Source: Pontiellaceae bacterium B1224 (GTDB taxonomy: Bacteria; Verrucomicrobiota; Kiritimatiellia; Kiritimatiellales; Pontiellaceae). Taken from it: DNA of 64,000 nucleotides. Within the stretch, counting starts at the first letter, position 1; the number at the start of each line of letters is the position of its first letter. The notes beneath the pieces are model-generated. The model had not been told where the DNA came from and ran no database searches. It worked only from the letters and a program-made list of their open reading frames with translations. The stretch lies in the NCBI GenBank assembly GCA_029432815.1, contig JAROBA010000022.1, positions 1 to 64,000 on the forward strand. The letters are read 5' to 3'. Below, in pieces: positions 60,040 to 64,000 of this stretch. Both the position numbers and the translations under genes were made by a program.

Positions 60040-61800
60040 ATGATCAATTTGCAAATTACTTCCCTGCTAAAAGGCTATGCCGCTAGCACATTCACAATCA
60101 ACGATGTCGTCTTCCAATGTTTGGAAATGGCGGAACTGCTGCCGAAGGAAGCGTGGATTCGGAAACTGACCGCGGATGAGGTGGCAGTTTATGTTCAGGC
60201 CTTGGAAGGGGAGTCGCCCGACACGAAGCCGCTCTACGGAATTCCTTTTGTGATTAAGGATAATATTGATTTGGCCGGCATTCCTTCGACTGCCGGTTGT
60301 CCGGACTATGAATATGTTCCGGAGCAATCCGCCCACGTCGTCGCGCAGCTGATTCAGGCCGGGGCGATTCCGCTGGGTAAAACCAATCTAGACCAGTTTG
60401 CCACGGGACTCGTCGGCACGCGCTCGCCCTATGGGGCCTGCCCGAACAGTTTTGATCCCGACTATATTTCCGGCGGTTCGAGCAGCGGCTCGGCGGTGGC
60501 GGTCGCCGGCGGTTGCGCCAGCTTTTCGCTCGGCACGGATACGGCCGGCTCCGGCCGCGTGCCAGCGGCCTTTAATAATCTGATCGGGCTGAAACCGTCC
60601 AAAGGATTGCTGAGCTGCACCGGGGTGGTGCCGGCTTGCAAGAGTCTCGACTGTGTCTCCATCTTTGCGCTTGATGCCGCCGATGCACAGGCCGTTTTCA
60701 ATGTGGCGTCTCATTTCGATGCCGACGATTGCTATGCCCGCAAGCTGGATCAGGTTCCTGTGATTTCCAGTGGTTGGAAATTCGGTGTTCCCAAAATGGA
60801 GCAATTGAAGTTTTTCGGGAACAACGAATATAAAGCCGCATTTAAAGAGAGCGTTGAGATGCTCGAAAAAGCGGGTGGCACACAGGTCGAGATTGATTTT
60901 CAGCCCTTCCTCGATGCGGCCAACCTGCTCTATTCCGGGCCGTGGGTGAACGAACGCTATGCGGCGGTCGGCGACTTTATCGACAAAAATCCTGATGCCG
61001 TGCTCGATACCACCCGCACCATCATTCTGTCCGGACTGCAGATTCCTGCCCCCGAAGTTTTCAATGCCATGTATAAGCTGCAGGCCTTCAAGCGCATTGC
61101 GGATAAAATCATGAACTCGGTTGATATGATCGTAACGCCGACGGCCGGCACCTGCTATACGATCGCCGAAGTCAACGCCGACCCGATACAGCTCAATACC
61201 AACCTGGGCTTCTATACCAACTACATGAATCTGCTCGATTATTGCGCCGTTGCCGTGCCGACGGCGATGACCTCCGCGCTTCCGTTCGGGGTGACTCTGG
61301 TATCGTTTGCCGGGCACGATCTGAAACTGCTGCAGCTGGCCGATCGCCTGCATCAGGTTTCGCGGTTATCGGTGGGGAAAACAAAGGATCGACCGATGCC
61401 GTTTATTCCGGTTCCTGGACGAGGGACCGTCGACCTCGCGGTTTGCGGAGCGCATCTGAACGGTTATCCGCTGCACCATCAGCTGGAAGATCTGAACGCG
61501 GTTTTTGTGGAATCAACAGAAACCGCTCCCGAATACCGGATGTATGCCTTCGAAACCGACGGCGTGGCGAAGCCCGGGCTGATTCGCGGTAAGAAAAAGG
61601 GCGGGGGAATCTATCTGGAAATCTATCGGCTGACCTTTAAAAATTTCGGCAAATTTGTCAGCGCCATTCCCGCCCCGCTCGGTATTGGGAAAGTAAAGCT
61701 CAGGGGCGGTACAGAAGTCTGCGGATTCATTGCCGAGCCGGCGGTTAAGCAAATGGGTGAAGAGATCACCCACCTGAGCGACTGGCGGAAATATTGCTGA
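60040..61800 (+). CDS. atzF: Allophanate hydrolase
   Basis: 586-aa enzyme splitting allophanate to CO2 and ammonia. The amidase-signature domain has the catalytic triad Lys73 (PFVIKDN), Ser147/148 (GGSSSGSAVA) and Ser171 (GTDTAGSGR). The C-terminal 120 residues (VAVCGAHLNGYPLHHQLEDLNAVFV, YRMYAFETDGVAKPGL) are the allophanate-hydrolase-specific domain that removes the carboxyl group. It is the last step and last gene of the operon. Its stop is directly adjacent to the stop of the convergent speB, with no spacer. Two exact palindromes are inside, one read as FQCLEM near the start. Confidence 0.96.
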   Translation: MINLQITSLLKGYAASTFTINDVVFQCLEMAELLPKEAWIRKLTADEVAVYVQALEGESPDTKPLYGIPFVIKDNIDLAGIPSTAGCPDYEYVPEQSAHVVAQLIQAGAIPLGKTNLDQFATGLVGTRSPYGACPNSFDPDYISGGSSSGSAVAVAGGCASFSLGTDTAGSGRVPAAFNNLIGLKPSKGLLSCTGVVPACKSLDCVSIFALDAADAQAVFNVASHFDADDCYARKLDQVPVISSGWKFGVPKMEQLKFFGNNEYKAAFKESVEMLEKAGGTQVEIDFQPFLDAANLLYSGPWVNERYAAVGDFIDKNPDAVLDTTRTIILSGLQIPAPEVFNAMYKLQAFKRIADKIMNSVDMIVTPTAGTCYTIAEVNADPIQLNTNLGFYTNYMNLLDYCAVAVPTAMTSALPFGVTLVSFAGHDLKLLQLADRLHQVSRLSVGKTKDRPMPFIPVPGRGTVDLAVCGAHLNGYPLHHQLEDLNAVFVESTETAPEYRMYAFETDGVAKPGLIRGKKKGGGIYLEIYRLTFKNFGKFVSAIPAPLGIGKVKLRGGTEVCGFIAEPAVKQMGEEITHLSDWRKYC

Positions 61801-62628
61801 TTATTTGCGGGTGATCAGGCCCATCAGATTATAAATCATGCGGGCGCAAAGAAAATCGGGAGCATGTAAGTTCTCGATAGGGGCCAGCTCGACGACGTCG
61901 AATCCAATCACGGTTTTCTGTGCGGTAATCTGTTCCAGACATTGGAACAATTGGAACCAGTTCAGGCCGCCCGGTTCGGGCGTGCCGGTGGCTGGCATGA
62001 TCGAGGGATCGAGTCCGTCGACGTCGATGGTGATGTATACTTTTTCCGGGAAGTCATCCGGCAGCAGGTTATCCGGGATTCCGTTGCGCCCAATCTCATA
62101 GCCATCTAGAAACGGAATATTATTTTCTTTGCGCAGTTCAACTTCCGGAAGCGAAAGCGCGCGAACACCGATCTGAAACAGCGGGAAGTCCATCGCAATC
62201 GCATGATGCAGGGCGCAGGCATGGCTCAGGGCATCGCCTTCATATTCCGCCCGCAGGTCGGCATGCGCATCGAACTGAATGATACCGATATTTTCACCGG
62301 TTTCCTTCATGGCTTTGAGTGCTGCAACGGTAACGGTGTGTTCTCCGCCCAGCATCACCGGAACGTTCCCGGTTTTCAGGACCTCCGAAATTTCGCGCTC
62401 CATGAACTCCAGCGAATATTGCGCCTTGTGCGTGTGGATACCATAGGTGCACGGGCAACTCGCGCCATCGTAGGCTTCCAGCTGATACGACGCATCCAGA
62501 ATGGCCGCCGGCCCTTTCGCTGCGCCGCCGCCATAGGACACCGTCTTTTCATACGGAGCCGGAATAATGTGAAACAGGCAGTCCTCTGCCGGCATATCCG
62601 GGATTTCAGATTCAAGAAACTTTTTCAT
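61801..62628 (-). CDS. speB: Agmatinase / arginase-family ureohydrolase
   Basis: 275-aa Mn-dependent hydrolase, releasing urea from agmatine (or possibly another guanidino compound). Metal-binding motifs are LGGEHTVTVAA, IIQFDAHADLRAEYEG and ITIDVDGLDPSIMPATGTPEPGG. It is next to nspC on the same strand, so agmatine-to-putrescine in a polyamine pathway is the likely job. The urea it frees could feed the operon beside it if that takes urea. A palindrome inside is read as FQCLEQ. Confidence 0.92.
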   Translation of the reverse strand: MKKFLESEIPDMPAEDCLFHIIPAPYEKTVSYGGGAAKGPAAILDASYQLEAYDGASCPCTYGIHTHKAQYSLEFMEREISEVLKTGNVPVMLGGEHTVTVAALKAMKETGENIGIIQFDAHADLRAEYEGDALSHACALHHAIAMDFPLFQIGVRALSLPEVELRKENNIPFLDGYEIGRNGIPDNLLPDDFPEKVYITIDVDGLDPSIMPATGTPEPGGLNWFQLFQCLEQITAQKTVIGFDVVELAPIENLHAPDFLCARMIYNLMGLITRK

Positions 62629-62640
62629 ATGAATTCATTT

Positions 62641-62704
62641 ACCACAGAGGCACGGGGCACAGAGTTTTTTTATTCCCTTCCTCCGAGTCTCCGTGCCTCT
62701 GCGG
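62641..62704. repeat. Intergenic inverted repeat between nspC and speB
   Basis: accacagaggcacgg and ccgtgcctctgcggt pair with one mismatch, separated by about 34 bases containing seven T. It occupies almost the whole 82-bp gap. Confidence 0.75.
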
Positions 62705-62710
62705 TGAAAA

Positions 62711-63820
62711 TTATGCCAGTCGGTGTTTATAGTCCTGATAGTTGAATTCGCGGACGATCTCGATTTTATCGCCGCGCTTGATTCCAATGTCCGGATGCTT
62801 CACCCCGTTAAAGAAGGAGGTCTTTACCATGGAATAGTGCGCCATGTCCTGAAAAACCAGACGGTTGCCGATCTGCAATGGTGCGTCAAAGGAGTAGTCG
62901 CCAATCACATCGCCGGCCAGACAGCTGAGGCCCGCTAATTTATAAGTGTGGTTTTTTTTGTTCGGTAAGTCGCCGCCATCAATCTCCGGACGATAAGGCA
63001 TTTCCAGAACGTCCGGCATGTGGCAGGTGCAGGAGACATCAAGGATGGCAATCGGGCCGTCGTTGTCAATGATGTCGAGTACGCTCGCCACCAGCACGCC
63101 GGCATTCAGCGCAACGGCTTCGCCGGGTTCGAGGATGACCTGCACGTTATATTTGGCCTTGAAATCGTTGATCAGTCGGCAGAGCAGATCGATGTCATAA
63201 TCATCGCGCGTCACATGATGCCCGCCGCCGAAGTTCACCCAGTCCAGCTGCGGCAGAATATCGCTGAACTGTTCTTCGACTGCCTTGAGGGTTGTTGCCA
63301 GATCATCCGAGTTCTGTTCGCAAAGCGTGTGGAAATGCAGGCCCGAGATCCCGGTCAAGTCCTGTCCCTCAAAGTCCTGCTTACGAATTCCCAGTCTGGA
63401 TTTCGGAGCACACGGATCGTAGATCGCATGTTCCGGATCCTGTGTGGAGCATTCGGGATTGATGCGCAGGCCCAGTTTGGTATTCCCCGTTTCCAATGCC
63501 TGGAACTTTTTAAACTGGTTAAACGAATTAAAATCAATTTCGTCGCACAGCGTCAGCAGTTCTTCGAAGTCGGCATCGGAATAGGCCGCCGCAAAGGCAT
63601 GCACCTCCTTGCCGAACTGCTCGCGGCCGAGCCGCGCTTCCCAGGGCGAGCTGGCGCAGACGCCATCGAGATAGTTTCCAATCATTGGAAACATCGGCCA
63701 CAGGGCAAAGCCCTTGAGAGCCAGCAGAATTTTGCAGCCGGTTCGTTCCTTCACCGACGCGAGAATCTCGCAGTTGCGGCGGATCAGTTCTTCATCAACA
63801 ATAAAGGCAGGTGTTTTCAT
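62711..63820 (-). CDS. nspC: Carboxynorspermidine/carboxyspermidine decarboxylase
   Basis: 369-aa PLP enzyme of the alanine-racemase-fold decarboxylases. The start TPAFIVDEELIRRNCEIL with KILLALKGFA carries the PLP Lys. GLRINPECST, GISGLHFHTLCEQ, VNFGGGHHVTRDDYD, EPGEAVALNAG and DVSCTCHMPDVLEMPYRPE are typical. It makes spermidine or norspermidine from the carboxy precursor in the alternative polyamine route. Its start overlaps the stop of the upstream gene by four bases. Confidence 0.95.
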   Translation of the reverse strand: MKTPAFIVDEELIRRNCEILASVKERTGCKILLALKGFALWPMFPMIGNYLDGVCASSPWEARLGREQFGKEVHAFAAAYSDADFEELLTLCDEIDFNSFNQFKKFQALETGNTKLGLRINPECSTQDPEHAIYDPCAPKSRLGIRKQDFEGQDLTGISGLHFHTLCEQNSDDLATTLKAVEEQFSDILPQLDWVNFGGGHHVTRDDYDIDLLCRLINDFKAKYNVQVILEPGEAVALNAGVLVASVLDIIDNDGPIAILDVSCTCHMPDVLEMPYRPEIDGGDLPNKKNHTYKLAGLSCLAGDVIGDYSFDAPLQIGNRLVFQDMAHYSMVKTSFFNGVKHPDIGIKRGDKIEIVREFNYQDYKHRLA

Positions 63821-64000
63821 GAGAGCGCATACTGTTCGGCGAGTTTCATGCCGTCAAGGGCCGAGCTGACAATACCGCCGGCGTAGCCCGCGCCTTCGCC
63901 ACAGGGATAAAGGCCTTTAACACCGGTGGACTGACCATCCGCGTCGCGCAGTACGCGAACCGGGCTGGAGCTGCGTGTTTCGGAGGCATAGAGCAGGGCG
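63817..64000 (-). CDS. FAD-dependent dehydrogenase, C-terminal end (partial)
   Basis: The last 61 codons of a gene entering from the right edge. The text GVKGLYPCGEGAGYAGGIVSSALDGMKLAEQ matches the conserved C-terminus of uncharacterised FAD-dependent dehydrogenases (COG2509-like), which closes the FAD site. It overlaps nspC by four bases (ATGA), so the two are probably co-translated. Confidence 0.8.
   Translation of the reverse strand, partial: ALLYASETRSSSPVRVLRDADGQSTGVKGLYPCGEGAGYAGGIVSSALDGMKLAEQYALS

Larger units (their letters stand above)
4681..63690. repeat. Dispersed 15-bp palindrome family TTCCARNNNYTGGAA (33 exact core copies)
   Basis: Start positions of exact TTCCA-N5-TGGAA copies: 4681, 7498, 8623, 8907, 10082, 11404, 11756, 11946, 13868, 14440, 16088, 23861, 26416, 27694, 29553, 31836, 32308, 33703, 34835, 34999, 35135, 42677, 42752, 46505, 47501, 47658, 58200, 58251, 60112, 60765, 61933, 63491, 63676. 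The first variable base is A or G in all 33, and the last is C or T in 32. One-mismatch copies start at 456, 6275, 9086, 26121, 26992, 32852, 36603, 37000, 39695, 39896, 41358, 41375, 47073, 52735, 54930. The random expectation for ten fixed bases in 64 kb is about 0.06. The count was made by eye, so a few may be missed. Confidence 0.95.

Noticed and set aside
4681-63690. The dispersed palindrome as a type I restriction site, transposon end or parS-type site
   Set aside because: Type I sites are asymmetric, no target duplications or conserved flanks accompany the copies, and parS-like sites are few and clustered near the origin. A palindromic methylation site remains possible and is not excluded.
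1-64000. tRNA, rRNA, CRISPR arrays, complete insertion sequences
   Set aside because: I looked for T-loop words, regularly spaced direct repeats and transposase genes with terminal inverted repeats, and found only the RAYT/REP unit.

Overview
The window looks like chromosomal DNA of an anaerobic, probably Gram-negative bacterium of the PVC superphylum. I lean to a Kiritimatiellota/Verrucomicrobiota-like lineage, but this is inference. Supporting signs are a secreted SHD1-C39 protein, many lipoproteins, an O2-sensitive bifurcating-type [FeFe] hydrogenase, radical-SAM HemN, a probable PPi-dependent PEP carboxykinase, and intergenic gaps filled with inverted repeats. No rRNA, tRNA, CRISPR array or complete IS element was recognised.

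Layout. 0-3.7 kb: hydCBA hydrogenase operon (minus). 3.9-8.8 kb: SHD1-C39 peptidase-like protein, PLD-like lipoprotein, and a Cache-type sensor fused to an AlbA_2 domain. 8.9-10.4 kb: TatD hydrolase fused in frame, through a REP element, to a REP-associated transposase. 10.4-14.7 kb: two small proteins, a leucine-rich-variant repeat protein and an FtsK-like translocase without membrane segments, all minus strand and separated by related inverted repeats. 14.9-20 kb: small lipoprotein-like ORFs and a CsoR fragment, then trpS, scpA-scpB and pheA. 20.5-23.7 kb: a sigma-54 promoter with a 78-aa protein, and a large NAD-glutamate dehydrogenase. 23.8-26.8 kb: a leucine-rich leader peptide with terminator/antiterminator, then leuA-aroE. 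26.8-33.7 kb: prepilin peptidase, rpsU, and a type IV pilus/type II secretion operon with two ATPases and PilC, followed by cbiX. 34.8-41.3 kb: late heme genes hemE-hemN and hemY-hemH around two lipoproteins. 41.4-48 kb: chorismatase/RidA-like protein, probable PPi-PEPCK and D-aminoacylase. 48.2-61.8 kb: nitrogen block. A sigma-54 promoter precedes amt-glnK. A second one precedes an ABC importer, a NikR-like regulator, two DUF1989 proteins, urea/guanidine carboxylase and allophanate hydrolase, probably a guanidine-assimilation operon. 61.8-64 kb: polyamine genes (agmatinase, nspC) and the end of an FAD-dependent dehydrogenase gene.

The strongest unexplained signal is an iterated interrupted palindrome, TTCCARNNNYTGGAA. 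I count 33 exact TTCCA-N5-TGGAA copies in 64 kb, where chance predicts about 0.06, plus about 15 one-mismatch copies. It lies in genes in all three reading frames, in promoters, beside terminators, and once as an inverted pair that forms a terminator. It behaves like a genome-wide DNA-level signal, comparable in principle to uptake sequences or to cyanobacterial HIP1.

Other notable points are a classical Leu attenuator before leuA, the REP-mediated gene fusion, three matching sigma-54 promoters, a NikR-like regulator lacking nickel ligands, and a PII protein with Ile instead of Tyr51.
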